NCBI GenBank assembly: GCA_027057985.1
Contig: JALUTJ010000506.1
Span: 1-7,500 of the forward strand
Direction of reading: 5' to 3'
Source: Chromatiales bacterium
Lineage (GTDB): Bacteria > Pseudomonadota > Gammaproteobacteria > UBA6429 > Thiohalophilaceae
DNA length: 7,500 nucleotides
Shown here in pieces: positions 1 to 7,161 of the stretch. The position numbers were made by a program, and so were the translations under genes. The notes beneath the pieces were generated by a model that was not told the DNA's origin, searched no databases, and was given only the letters and a program-made list of their open reading frames with translations. The stretch's first letter is position 1. Each line of letters starts with the position of its first letter.

Positions 1-646
1 CATGGTAGCCACCCTGGTCTGCCGCAACGATGTAGCTCAGGTTTTCAATTGCCCGTGCCCGTAACAGCACTTCCCAGTGTGCCGCCCCGGTAATCGCGGT
101 AAAGGCTGAAGGAACAACAATCACTTCAGCTCCCATATTGACCAGGCGACGGAATAATTCAGGGAAACGCAAATCGTAACAGATAGCAACACCAATACGG
201 GCAAATGGCGTTTCTACCAGTAGCGGTGTGTCTCCAGCCATTACATACTCGGACTCGTGATAAGTTTCATTATGTTCGGCCAGTGAAACATCAAAAAGAT
301 GAATCTTGTTGTAACGGGCGATCTGTTCACCCTTATCATTGAAAACCAGGCATGCCGAGTAAACTTTACCTGTATCTTCACTTTTCAATGGCAGGGTTCC
401 ACCAACCAGCCAGATAGCGTGTTTTTTTGCCTGTTCCGAGAGAAATGCCTGAACAGGACCTTCAGCTTCGATTTCTGCTATCTCCAGCTGATCACTGTCA
501 TGCATCCCCATAAAAGCAAAGTTTTCCGGCAATACCACAAGTTTTGCCCCTGCTTTACTTGCTTTATGAATGTGTTTTTCTGCTTCTGATAAATTCGCCC
601 GGATATTGGTACCCGAGGCCATCTGTACTGCGACTGCCCTGAACAT
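1..646 (-). CDS. Nit-family carbon-nitrogen hydrolase (probable deaminated glutathione amidase), 3' end cut by window edge
   Basis: I translated 215 codons from the ATG at 646 down to position 2; a full member has about 270, so the C-terminal fifth is missing. The protein begins MFRAVAVQMASG, typical of the nitrilase superfamily. All catalytic residues are visible: Glu41 in LVVLPEN, Lys114 in RYNKIHLFD, Cys156 in AICYDLRFPELFR, plus the supporting Glu131 in the HES motif. There is no signal peptide, so it should be cytoplasmic. Close Nit1/Nit2 and YbeM relatives hydrolyse omega-amides such as deaminated glutathione, a metabolite-repair reaction; that substrate is inferred from family resemblance. 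The start is supported by AAGG seven bases upstream. It begins 16 bases after the stop of the small exported ORF, so it is probably co-transcribed with yhdP. In Pseudomonas the homologue sits between yhdP and tldD, so tldD may lie beyond position 1. The family call is firm and the exact substrate is uncertain. Confidence 0.93.
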   Translation of the reverse strand, partial: MFRAVAVQMASGTNIRANLSEAEKHIHKASKAGAKLVVLPENFAFMGMHDSDQLEIAEIEAEGPVQAFLSEQAKKHAIWLVGGTLPLKSEDTGKVYSACLVFNDKGEQIARYNKIHLFDVSLAEHNETYHESEYVMAGDTPLLVETPFARIGVAICYDLRFPELFRRLVNMGAEVIVVPSAFTAITGAAHWEVLLRARAIENLSYIVAADQGGYH

Positions 647-662
647 AAACCTGCCTTGTTAT

Positions 663-1031
663 TTAGGGATGAGAATGAATAACTTCAAGTGTAATGCTGG
701 TAGAGATTGCGCTCCCCGGCTCTGTTTCGATGCGCCGCGAGGAGAGTCCAAGTGCAATCAACCAGCTTCTGAGCTCATTGACCCACAGCGTGCCTTCATC
801 ACCACCCGGATACTTTAAAATTAAATAGCTATCCGGATTATTACTCAAAACAGACATGGTCTGATGGATCGCGGGCATATTGAGCAGGGTTGTCGCCTGT
901 CTTGGTACCGCCCATTCATTTGCCTTGAGCACATAACTCTCAGCCGCCAGTGCCACTGTGGTAAAGAGTAACCCAGCCAGTATAAATAGATATTTATAGT
1001 GGCGATATATTTTATTGCTGATCTTCTTCAT
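663..1031 (-). CDS. Small exported protein of unknown function with OmpA/Pal-like C-terminal pattern
   Basis: No named family recognised. From the ATG at 1031 it encodes 122 residues. Residues 1-30 form a classic signal peptide: basic MKKISNKIYRHYKY, a hydrophobic core to about residue 28, then VALAAES with likely cleavage at ALA/A or LAA/E. There is no cysteine, so it is not a lipoprotein. The mature part (about 92 residues) is probably periplasmic. Residues 60-117 run from a helix through NPDSYLILKYPGGDEG, a second helix (ELRSWLIALGL), SRRIETEPGS, then a strand ending ITLEV. This order recalls the second half of an OmpA_C domain, but the TD...N..LS..R peptidoglycan-binding signature is absent, so this is a fold-level guess. 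The frame also opens at a TTG at 1046; ATG is preferred because it gives a normal signal-peptide N-terminus. Ribosome-binding sequence is weak, and the start lies 20 bases inside yhdP, so translational coupling is likely. The gene ends 16 bases before nit. Confidence 0.75.
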   Translation of the reverse strand: MKKISNKIYRHYKYLFILAGLLFTTVALAAESYVLKANEWAVPRQATTLLNMPAIHQTMSVLSNNPDSYLILKYPGGDEGTLWVNELRSWLIALGLSSRRIETEPGSAISTSITLEVIHSHP

Positions 1032-4000
1032 CTTGTTCAGATTCAACTTCGAGGTTAATTTGCTTTATTTCCGGTTTTTCCCATGTACCGGTTATTTCAT
1101 AGATTTTGGTTGATGCCTTGTTAAACTGCTCTCCGGTTAACTTGTCCAGCAACCAGACCCCGATACCTGCTGGCAGGTTTACCAGTAAGGCGGTAACACC
1201 GGCGACACCACTACCAACTTCCGGGGTAACCTCAACCACGTTTTCATAATCCTGCGCTACCAGTCCGGTTCGCCCACTGACCTGAATCTTTGCTACCGAG
1301 CTGATAATAGTAAAATCATCGGTATAGGCATCACCCTGCTCGATATGTATTTTACCGTCTGCCTTATCAAAGCTGAAACCTTCTTTTACCGTTTCCTTGA
1401 AATCCCCGGTCAGTTTTTTTGGTAATGCCGAAAGGCTGAATAAGCCCAGCAGGCGCCCGGCTCCTGCATCGACCTTGCTGATATTACCATTCTTAATATT
1501 AAGCTGAATATCTGCCTTTAATTTTTTCAGGCTAAAATTATTGGGTGAATCGTTCCAGTTTGCGTTAACCAGTGAACGTGCCTCCCCATCACGAATGACC
1601 ACCGCATAGTCCAGGTCCTTGAGCATGCCGCCAAAATTAAGGCTGTGCATGGTCAGTTTAACACTGCTACTGTGTTTGCGATTACGATACTGCCAACGGC
1701 CGGTACCGGTCAACTTCATATTACGAGCCGAAAGAATAAACTCATCCAGTTTAAGTCCATAACGGTATTTCGAAGTGGTAAAGTCAAGCCTGCCAAGATA
1801 GAGTTTGTTCAGATAGAGTTTCCTGATAATCCCTTCAATAGTCGGTAGTTTGATCGGGTTCAGGCTACTAGCAGATTTTTTTTCTTTCTTCTTGCTGGTA
1901 ATAATTTTTAACCGGCTCATATTCAGGGCGACCGGTATCGTAACAAGTGTACTGACATCTTTATACTTACCAAGGTTTAGTGCCTTATTCCATTTTTCCG
2001 GGGTAAAACGTGACAGAGCGCCATCGATATAAAGAAGACGTTTACGTGGAAGCCGCGCCTTTCTTGCAGAAAATGAAATTGCAGCCCGGGTTAAACGACT
2101 TTGCTTGCCACTATTATCCAGTTCAAGAATAAATGAACCCTTTTTGATAAATGCCAGTCCAAGCTGTACTCGGCTATTCTTTACAAAACGGGCAGTAAAC
2201 TCAGTATCGTTTCTGGAACCGGGTTTCTTGTAGAGAAACTCTGGCAGGGTACTTTTTATACCGCGCAACGAGGTTTTTAGCTGCAAACGTGGATAGACAT
2301 TCTTTCTACTTTTAGCTGGAAAGTAAAAGTTTGCCCGGTAAAAAGTTTCACCGCTGATTTTATCTGCAGCAGGTAAGGCAAAGCGCTTCATTATTTCTGC
2401 AGGCAATATTTTTCCTTTTGCACTCAGGCGTACCGCCTTACCATCTTTTTCGGTCAATAATTCAAATTCGGTTGGCTTACCGATAAATTTTGCTGCAAGA
2501 TTTTTACTACTGAGTCCCTTTTCGTTGAAACTGATTTCCCCCTCGCCATTGCGGATATCCAGCCTGTCTCCAAGCATAGAGAGAGAAAAATTATCCAGCC
2601 TGGAGGTACCGTTATAACGAATGGGGGTTTTTTCTGCCATTTCACTGTCAAGCGGAATAGCAAGATTAACGCTTGTTTTTACCTTACCGCCGATACGAAA
2701 ACTTTTTACCGTTTCACGGGCATTTTCCAGTATCGGGCTGTTGACCAGAAACTCGGTGGTAGCAGCGGCATTACCAGAGGCATTGATCCTGACTTTTAAC
2801 AGGGCGTTGGCAAAGGAAGCAATGTCCGCCTGCGAGTCAATCATGCGATTTTTCTCAACCAGCCCTTCACTCAGGTGTAGCTGCATGCCCTGCCCGGTAA
2901 ACAGGCCATCGACATTGGCGCGGGTAATATCGGGCCAGCCATCCTGATAATGCAGGGTAAAATCGCTGGCAGCAACATCAACAGAAAAGGTGCCCTGCCG
3001 ATCATTAAAAGGAAAAGCGGCAAGCGTACCATTGTAAATAACCGTTCCCTTACTTACCTTACCTTTAACGAAAGCCTTGTCCAGCCATTTCACCAGGTCA
3101 TTGCTCATTATACTCACCGGCAGAAACTCTGGAATTGCAGCTATATTGGCATCACTGATATAGGCCTGCAAGTCCATATAAGCAGAACCTTTGTCAGGTA
3201 TCCAGAGCTTTACCCTGGACTCGGCATTCACATCACTGTTCTGTGTTCGTACTTTTTCAATATCCAGCAGGATTCCCTGCGGGGTATTCATAAAAGCCAT
3301 TTCTGCAGAAAGTTGCTGCAGCTTGAAGTCATTGCGAAATAATAATGGAAAACCGAGTATTGCCCTTGTCGAGGCAAGGGTAATTCGGCCACTACCATTA
3401 TTATATTCAATACTCCCCTGTATACCGGAGAGATTGGGCAGGTTCTTCCATGCCTTCATGGCAAAGTCATTAACATCACCCTGTAGTTTTTCTACCCGGT
3501 TATCACGCCAGATCAACGACATCTCATCTATTTCACCCTGCATTGCAAGTTGTTGCACCATCTTTTCCTGCTTTTTTTCCAGCAGGTGCGTATCGATAAT
3601 GATCTTTGACAGCGTATCCAGCTTCAGCCTGGCTGCATTCAGTATCAGGGTATCGAGATTATTATCTTTATAATCAACCAGCATGGAAAAACTGGCATCT
3701 TTCAATAACTGCTGCTTGCTTTTATAGGCCAGTTGTTCAACACTGACGTTCCAGGCTTTGTTATTAGCCTGCACTGCATCAAACACGGCTGAAACATAAC
3801 GAAGATTAACCCTGTCTTTCTTTGTAAAATGATAAGACAGATTTTGCAGAGACACATCACCACTGAGCCGTGTCAACTGTTTATGCTTCCAGTCTGCCCA
3901 TAACTCTATACCCAGACTGCCCTTATGCAGTTTGATTTTTTTATTTTTGATATAGCGTTGCAGTGGCTGGAGTTTAAGTGCGTCTGTTTTCAGATAAGAC

Positions 4001-4713
4001 TTTACCTGCCAGCTTTCTGGCTTATCCAGTTTGCCCTCGAGATCAATGGCAAGTTTTAACTGCTCGCCCAGCTCTGCCGGCAATCGACTGGATAACAGCA
4101 ACTGCTGGCGATTTTCTGTTTTCTTTAACAGAATATTGATTTGATCGAAGAACCAGAACAGCCCGGCATTCTGTTCATCTTTCCAGCTCAAGGTGCTATC
4201 TTCAAAAGCCAGCTCGGCTTTTTGTGATAACAGGCGATTTAAAACAGAGCTGCTATCTTTCTGTTTCCTGTCTTTTGCCAGCAAGGCATCGATATCCAGT
4301 CCCTTGATAGATATCTTGCCCTGAACATTGCGGCTAACACGCAGATCCAGTCCTTTGACCGTTACCTGCACCGGAACGATTTCACGTTTAAATAACAGCG
4401 CATCTACCGACAACCCAACATCGATGCGCGATAAATCCAGCAGTGATTTTTTTCTGTCCTGTGAAAGTAGACTGACATTACGAAAGATAAGAGTTGGTAC
4501 CAGACCACTAAGGCGAGCATCCATGGTACTGATTTTTACCGGTTGCTGTAACAGAGATGAAGCCAGCTGCTCGACTTCCTGCTGGTAAAGGTCTGCCGTT
4601 GTCATTAACAGGCGCAAACCCGATACAGCCAGTGCAATAATGATCACCACCGTAGCTATGCTATAACCAACAATAGCCTTAAGCTTATGAAACAGTGGGT
4701 GATATTTTTTCAT
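1012..4713 (-). CDS. yhdP: YhdP family AsmA-like intermembrane phospholipid transport protein
   Basis: A 1233-residue protein, close to the 1266 of E. coli YhdP. Residues about 14-36 form one N-terminal membrane segment (VGYSIATVVIIIALAVSGL), followed by a very long periplasmic region of alternating beta-strand patterns, as expected for an AsmA-like bridge with a lipid-carrying groove. The C-terminal region carries VNLPAGIGVWLLDKLTGEQF followed by YEITGTWEKPEI, which is the typical YhdP/AsmA ending. In E. coli, YhdP works with TamB and YdbH to move phospholipids from the inner to the outer membrane; this role is by homology. Two local features stand out: a lysine-rich linker (KKKEKK) near residue 940 and an acidic tail (ESEQDEEDQQ). 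The ATG at 4713 gives a basic cytoplasmic N-terminus; AGGA lies 11 bases upstream, a rather long spacing. It follows rng by 57 bases and overlaps the small exported ORF by 20 bases. Confidence 0.95.
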   Translation of the reverse strand: MKKYHPLFHKLKAIVGYSIATVVIIIALAVSGLRLLMTTADLYQQEVEQLASSLLQQPVKISTMDARLSGLVPTLIFRNVSLLSQDRKKSLLDLSRIDVGLSVDALLFKREIVPVQVTVKGLDLRVSRNVQGKISIKGLDIDALLAKDRKQKDSSSVLNRLLSQKAELAFEDSTLSWKDEQNAGLFWFFDQINILLKKTENRQQLLLSSRLPAELGEQLKLAIDLEGKLDKPESWQVKSYLKTDALKLQPLQRYIKNKKIKLHKGSLGIELWADWKHKQLTRLSGDVSLQNLSYHFTKKDRVNLRYVSAVFDAVQANNKAWNVSVEQLAYKSKQQLLKDASFSMLVDYKDNNLDTLILNAARLKLDTLSKIIIDTHLLEKKQEKMVQQLAMQGEIDEMSLIWRDNRVEKLQGDVNDFAMKAWKNLPNLSGIQGSIEYNNGSGRITLASTRAILGFPLLFRNDFKLQQLSAEMAFMNTPQGILLDIEKVRTQNSDVNAESRVKLWIPDKGSAYMDLQAYISDANIAAIPEFLPVSIMSNDLVKWLDKAFVKGKVSKGTVIYNGTLAAFPFNDRQGTFSVDVAASDFTLHYQDGWPDITRANVDGLFTGQGMQLHLSEGLVEKNRMIDSQADIASFANALLKVRINASGNAAATTEFLVNSPILENARETVKSFRIGGKVKTSVNLAIPLDSEMAEKTPIRYNGTSRLDNFSLSMLGDRLDIRNGEGEISFNEKGLSSKNLAAKFIGKPTEFELLTEKDGKAVRLSAKGKILPAEIMKRFALPAADKISGETFYRANFYFPAKSRKNVYPRLQLKTSLRGIKSTLPEFLYKKPGSRNDTEFTARFVKNSRVQLGLAFIKKGSFILELDNSGKQSRLTRAAISFSARKARLPRKRLLYIDGALSRFTPEKWNKALNLGKYKDVSTLVTIPVALNMSRLKIITSKKKEKKSASSLNPIKLPTIEGIIRKLYLNKLYLGRLDFTTSKYRYGLKLDEFILSARNMKLTGTGRWQYRNRKHSSSVKLTMHSLNFGGMLKDLDYAVVIRDGEARSLVNANWNDSPNNFSLKKLKADIQLNIKNGNISKVDAGAGRLLGLFSLSALPKKLTGDFKETVKEGFSFDKADGKIHIEQGDAYTDDFTIISSVAKIQVSGRTGLVAQDYENVVEVTPEVGSGVAGVTALLVNLPAGIGVWLLDKLTGEQFNKASTKIYEITGTWEKPEIKQINLEVESEQDEEDQQ

Positions 4714-4745
4714 TTAACCGCTTTTCCTGTCGTAATACATGCCAG

Positions 4746-4769
4746 TACAGGCTTTCTTTAGAGCCTGTA
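4746..4769 (-). other. Perfect 8-bp stem-loop in the rng-yhdP gap
   Basis: TACAGGCT (4746-4753) and AGCCTGTA (4762-4769) are exact reverse complements around an 8-base loop. The element begins one base after the rng stop codon (TAG at 4771-4773) and occupies most of the 57-base gap before yhdP. No run of T follows it on either strand, so it is not a standard intrinsic terminator. It may protect the 3' end of the rng message or act as an RNase processing site that separates rng from yhdP expression; both roles are inference. The inverted repeat itself is certain. Confidence 0.6.
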
Positions 4770-4770
4770 G

Positions 4771-6237
4771 CTACATCAATACAACGTCAAAATGCTCCTG
4801 GTTATATTCAGTTTCAACCTGGAAGCGAATGGGCTTACCAATAAAGTCTTCCAGTTCTGCAATACTGGTCGACTCTTCATCCAGCATCATATCGACCACG
4901 GACTGTGAAGCCAGTACCAGGAATTCCTGGGCATCAAACTGCCTGGCCTCACGAATAATTTCACGAAATATCTCATAACAGACCGTCTCCGCTGTACGAA
5001 CCGATGCGCGCCCCTTGCAATAAGGGCAGGGTTCACAAAGAATATGTTCCAGGCTTTCGCGGGTACGCTTACGGGTCATCTCTACCAGGCCAAGTGCCGA
5101 AACATCACAGACATTGGTCCGAGCACGATCCTTATCCAGGTATTTTTCCAGTGCCCGCATCACCTGGCGCTTATGTTCCGGATCGGTCATATCGATAAAG
5201 TCAATAATGATAATACCGCCAAGGTTACGTAGCCGCAGTTGCCGTACAATTGCCTGTGCCGACTCCAGGTTGGTTTTAAAAATCGTTTCCTCAAGATTAC
5301 GATGACCAACAAAACCACCGGTATTCACATCGATAGTCGTCATGGCCTCGGTTTGATCGATAATCAGGTAGCCACCTGATTTTAATGGCACCTTGCGTTC
5401 CAGAGCCTTCTGGATTTCATCTTCAATACCGTAGAGATCAAAAATGGGGCGCTCACCGGGATAATGTTCAATTCGATCAACCAGCTCGGGCATAAATTTG
5501 CCAGCAAATTTCTTGACCTTGTCATAGGTTGAGCGGGAATCGATGCGAATCTTTTCAATCTCGATACCACTGAGATCACGCATGGTACGCATTACCAGTG
5601 ACATGTCTTCATGGATCAGGGTGCCATACTTTGCCGTCTGGTTGAACTCAAGAATATTGGACCAGATTTTCTGCAAGAACTGCATGTCCTTGTAGATAGC
5701 TTCTTTACTGATACCTTCTGCGACGGTTCGCGCAATGTAACCACCAGGAATAAATTCATCGGCATACTCGTTGATAATGTCCTTGAGCCGCTGCCGCTCT
5801 GCCTCATCCTCGATGCGTTGAGAAATACCCACATGAACAATGCCCGGCATATAGACCAGGTAACGTGAAGGAAAAGAAATCTGTGTAGTCAGGCGTGCCC
5901 CCTTGGTGCCCATGGGATCCTTAACTACCTGAACCAGCAATTCCTGACCTTCACGCAACAACTCACGGATAATATCGGAAGGCTCATTATCGTCACCGTT
6001 CCTGCTACTGGCCTGGGCAATATCCGAGACATGTAAAAAGGCGGTACGCTCCAGTCCGACATCGAGAAAAGCTGCCTGCATCCCCGGCAGTACCCGGCTG
6101 ACCTTACCTTTATATATATTGCCTACCAGGCCACGCTTGCGTTCGCGTTCGATATGCACTTCCTGCAACATGCCATTTTCGACATAGGCTACCCGGGTTT
6201 CCTGCGGGGTCACATTAATCAGTAATTCTTCGCTCAT
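4771..6237 (-). CDS. rng: Ribonuclease G (RNase E/G family endoribonuclease)
   Basis: A 488-residue protein (E. coli RNase G has 489). In order: N-terminal beta segment; S1 RNA-binding domain about residues 36-125 (GNIYKGKVSRVLPGMQAAFL); 5'-sensor region with GGYIARTVAEG at 165-175; DNase I-like catalytic domain with Asp303 (TTIDVNTGG) and Asp346 (IIIIDFIDM), the metal-binding pair; zinc-link motif CEPCPYC with Cys404 and Cys407; then a small C-terminal domain. These fall at the numbering known for RNase E. The long disordered C-terminal scaffold of RNase E is absent, which decides for RNase G. The family matures the 5' end of 16S rRNA and turns over some mRNAs in the cytoplasm, preferring 5'-monophosphate ends. 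Start ATG at 6237 has a strong AAGGA five bases upstream. It lies 26 bases after maf and is followed by a hairpin before yhdP. Confidence 0.97.
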   Translation of the reverse strand: MSEELLINVTPQETRVAYVENGMLQEVHIERERKRGLVGNIYKGKVSRVLPGMQAAFLDVGLERTAFLHVSDIAQASSRNGDDNEPSDIIRELLREGQELLVQVVKDPMGTKGARLTTQISFPSRYLVYMPGIVHVGISQRIEDEAERQRLKDIINEYADEFIPGGYIARTVAEGISKEAIYKDMQFLQKIWSNILEFNQTAKYGTLIHEDMSLVMRTMRDLSGIEIEKIRIDSRSTYDKVKKFAGKFMPELVDRIEHYPGERPIFDLYGIEDEIQKALERKVPLKSGGYLIIDQTEAMTTIDVNTGGFVGHRNLEETIFKTNLESAQAIVRQLRLRNLGGIIIIDFIDMTDPEHKRQVMRALEKYLDKDRARTNVCDVSALGLVEMTRKRTRESLEHILCEPCPYCKGRASVRTAETVCYEIFREIIREARQFDAQEFLVLASQSVVDMMLDEESTSIAELEDFIGKPIRFQVETEYNQEHFDVVLM

Positions 6238-6263
6238 ATTTTTCCTTCAATCCGCTTCTAAGC

Positions 6264-6881
6264 CTATGATACTACTAAGGAATCCATGCTGATACCCACC
6301 TGATGCAGAAGTTCAGCGGTTTCATACAGCGGCAGCCCCATGACCCCGGAATAACTCCCCGATAGATGCGTGATAAAGGCGGCAGCCTGCCCCTGTATCG
6401 CATAGGCACCCGCCTTGTCGCGGGATTCGGCAGAAGCGGCATAATACCGTATTTCTTCTGTGGTTAATTCACGAAAGCTTACCTTGCTGACATTGAGGCA
6501 GAATAATAGTTCAGGCTCCGTGGCTTCGGCCCCATCCAGCGCCAGCGCGACGGCACTCATTACCTCATGGGTATTGCCCGAAAGCTGCGATAGCATTTGT
6601 TCAGCCTGCTGCACAGCGGAAGGTTTACCCAGGATTTTACTGTCCACCACCACCGCGGTATCCGAGCCGAGTACAGGAATACCCTGCCCGCGCTGTTGCT
6701 GCCAGCCCGCTAAAGCCTTGGCCCTGGCCAGCCGAATCACGTAATCATAGGAATCCTCATCGGGCAGCGGGGTTTCATCAATATCCACGTTAATAACTTT
6801 AAAACGTATCCCGAGCTGTCGTAACAGTTCCTGGCGACGGGGAGATTGTGAAGCAAGGTAGAGGTGAGGTTCTTTTTGCAT
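6264..6881 (-). CDS. yhdE: Maf family nucleoside triphosphate pyrophosphatase, YhdE type (dTTP/UTP pyrophosphatase)
   Basis: A 205-residue protein of normal Maf length. Maf motifs are intact: LASQSPRRQELL at residues 9-20, VDIDET at 32-37, GSDTAVVV with catalytic Asp74, Lys86 in LGKP, and DKAGAYAIQG at 155-164, followed by SGSYSGVMGLPL. The family hydrolyses nucleoside triphosphates to monophosphate plus pyrophosphate, and YhdE-type members prefer dTTP, UTP and modified pyrimidine nucleotides, which keeps damaged bases out of nucleic acid. Similarity to E. coli YhdE through the whole length (for example the DKAGAYxIQG block) and location beside rng favour YhdE over the YceF branch, which acts on 7-methyl-GTP. 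It is cytoplasmic. The ATG at 6881 puts the conserved LASxSPRR block at the usual distance. No clear Shine-Dalgarno precedes it, only AT-rich leader. It is the first gene of the run after the 335-base gap. Confidence 0.95.
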   Translation of the reverse strand: MQKEPHLYLASQSPRRQELLRQLGIRFKVINVDIDETPLPDEDSYDYVIRLARAKALAGWQQQRGQGIPVLGSDTAVVVDSKILGKPSAVQQAEQMLSQLSGNTHEVMSAVALALDGAEATEPELLFCLNVSKVSFRELTTEEIRYYAASAESRDKAGAYAIQGQAAAFITHLSGSYSGVMGLPLYETAELLHQVGISMDSLVVS

Positions 6882-6905
6882 AACAATTTAGTAATGATAA
6901 GCGAA

Positions 6906-6928
6906 ATTTAAAGAATGTGTTTTTAAAT
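6906..6928. repeat. AT-only inverted repeat upstream of maf
   Basis: ATTTAAA (6906-6912) and TTTAAAT (6922-6928) are exact reverse complements separated by 9 bases. The upstream arm overlaps the last bases of the candidate -10 element of the maf promoter, so it lies about where transcription would begin. Such a dyad could be an operator, but AT-rich DNA forms these by chance fairly often. No regulator can be named. Confidence 0.35.
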
Positions 6929-6935
6929 CTTACCA
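6927..6935 (-). promoter_or_regulatory. Candidate extended -10 promoter for the maf-rng-yhdP operon
   Basis: Read on the minus strand this is TGG followed by TAAGAT, an extended -10 form (TGn plus a hexamer with four of six matches to TATAAT). The predicted transcription start would be near 6920, leaving a leader of about 40 bases before the maf ATG. The hexamer at -35 spacing (CCTGTG, 6950-6955) is poor, which fits only if the extended -10 carries the activity. This is the best candidate close to maf, but it is a weak prediction. Confidence 0.3.
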
Positions 6936-6954
6936 CAAACGTATAGAGACACAG

Positions 6955-6980
6955 GTCGGCTCAAGCGAAGCGGAGCCGAC
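6955..6980. repeat. REP-like palindrome (8-bp stem with GCGAAGC core)
   Basis: GTCGGCTC (6955-6962) and GAGCCGAC (6973-6980) are perfect reverse complements. The loop contains GCGAAGC, which can fold into its own two-pair mini-hairpin with a GAA tip. The design (GTCGG stem, GCGAAGC-type core, CCGAC stem) resembles a common gammaproteobacterial REP element related to GTCGGGTTAGCGAAGCGTAA. Such elements are usually spread by RAYT-type Y1 transposases; no transposase is present here. It lies between rlmH and maf, just upstream of the candidate maf promoter. The palindrome is certain; its membership of a dispersed family is inferred. Confidence 0.65.
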
Positions 6981-7023
6981 AAAATAAACGCCCTCTCCTT
7001 CATTTATTCCCCCCTCACCCAAA

Positions 7024-7036
7024 CCCTGTTTCAGGG
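7024..7036. repeat. Short hairpin CCCTG/CAGGG
   Basis: CCCTG (7024-7028) and CAGGG (7032-7036) pair around a three-base loop. A C-rich stretch precedes it (6991-7026, with CCCTCTCC and CCCCTCACCC). Together they look like a worn copy of the widespread CCCTCACCC...CCCTCTCCC intergenic repeat, but the match is too degenerate to be sure. No T tract follows, so it is not read as a terminator. Confidence 0.3.
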
Positions 7037-7098
7037 ATGAAATCGTCGAGCGGCCCGGTATAGCGTATAACGTGTCGTGAATAGTGTGTTGTAAAAAA

Positions 7099-7127
7099 AA
7101 TAAATACTATGGATATTTTTTTGTCAT
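7099..7127 (-). promoter_or_regulatory. Possible distal sigma-70-like promoter
   Basis: On the minus strand ATGACA (7122-7127, five of six matches to TTGACA) is followed by a 17-base spacer and TTTATT (7099-7104, four of six matches to TATAAT). It would give a leader of about 210 bases that carries the REP-like palindrome in the RNA. The surrounding DNA is so AT-rich, with A8 and T7 tracts at 7093-7100 and 7116-7122, that chance matches are expected. Confidence 0.2.
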
Positions 7128-7135
7128 ACTAAAGT

Positions 7136-7151
7136 CTGACCTGGCGGTCAG
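7136..7151. repeat. 6-bp inverted repeat CTGACC/GGTCAG
   Basis: CTGACC (7136-7141) and GGTCAG (7146-7151) are exact reverse complements around the four-base loop TGGC. On the minus strand it follows rlmH by about 65 bases and is trailed by ACTTTAGT rather than a T run, so it would be a poor terminator. It could be a second transcript-end structure for rlmH or part of the repeat cluster. Confidence 0.4.
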
Positions 7152-7161
7152 CAAAATATTT

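Noticed and set aside
299..818. Plus-strand open frames over nit and the small exported ORF
   Set aside because: They lie opposite minus-strand genes with clear family motifs or a signal peptide, and their translations show no recognisable domain.
1645..3673. Several plus-strand frames of 60-160 codons and one minus-strand frame (2454-2663) inside yhdP
   Set aside because: They are shadows of a 1233-codon gene with family-typical ends; the translations are low in recognisable structure.
5004..5868. Plus- and minus-strand overlapping frames inside rng
   Set aside because: RNase G is intact in its own frame with all catalytic and zinc-link residues, so these are antisense or out-of-frame by-products.
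4771..6237. RNase E instead of RNase G
   Set aside because: Motifs are shared, but the protein ends at 488 residues soon after the catalytic half, without the long C-terminal scaffold, and lies between maf and yhdP as rng does.
6264..6881. YceF-type Maf (7-methyl-GTP pyrophosphatase)
   Set aside because: The sequence follows YhdE along its length, including DKAGAYxIQG, and it is next to rng.
7093..7122. A8...T7 hairpin as a bidirectional terminator
   Set aside because: The stem is A-T only with a 15-base loop and no GC base pairs, so it is better read as AT-rich spacer DNA.
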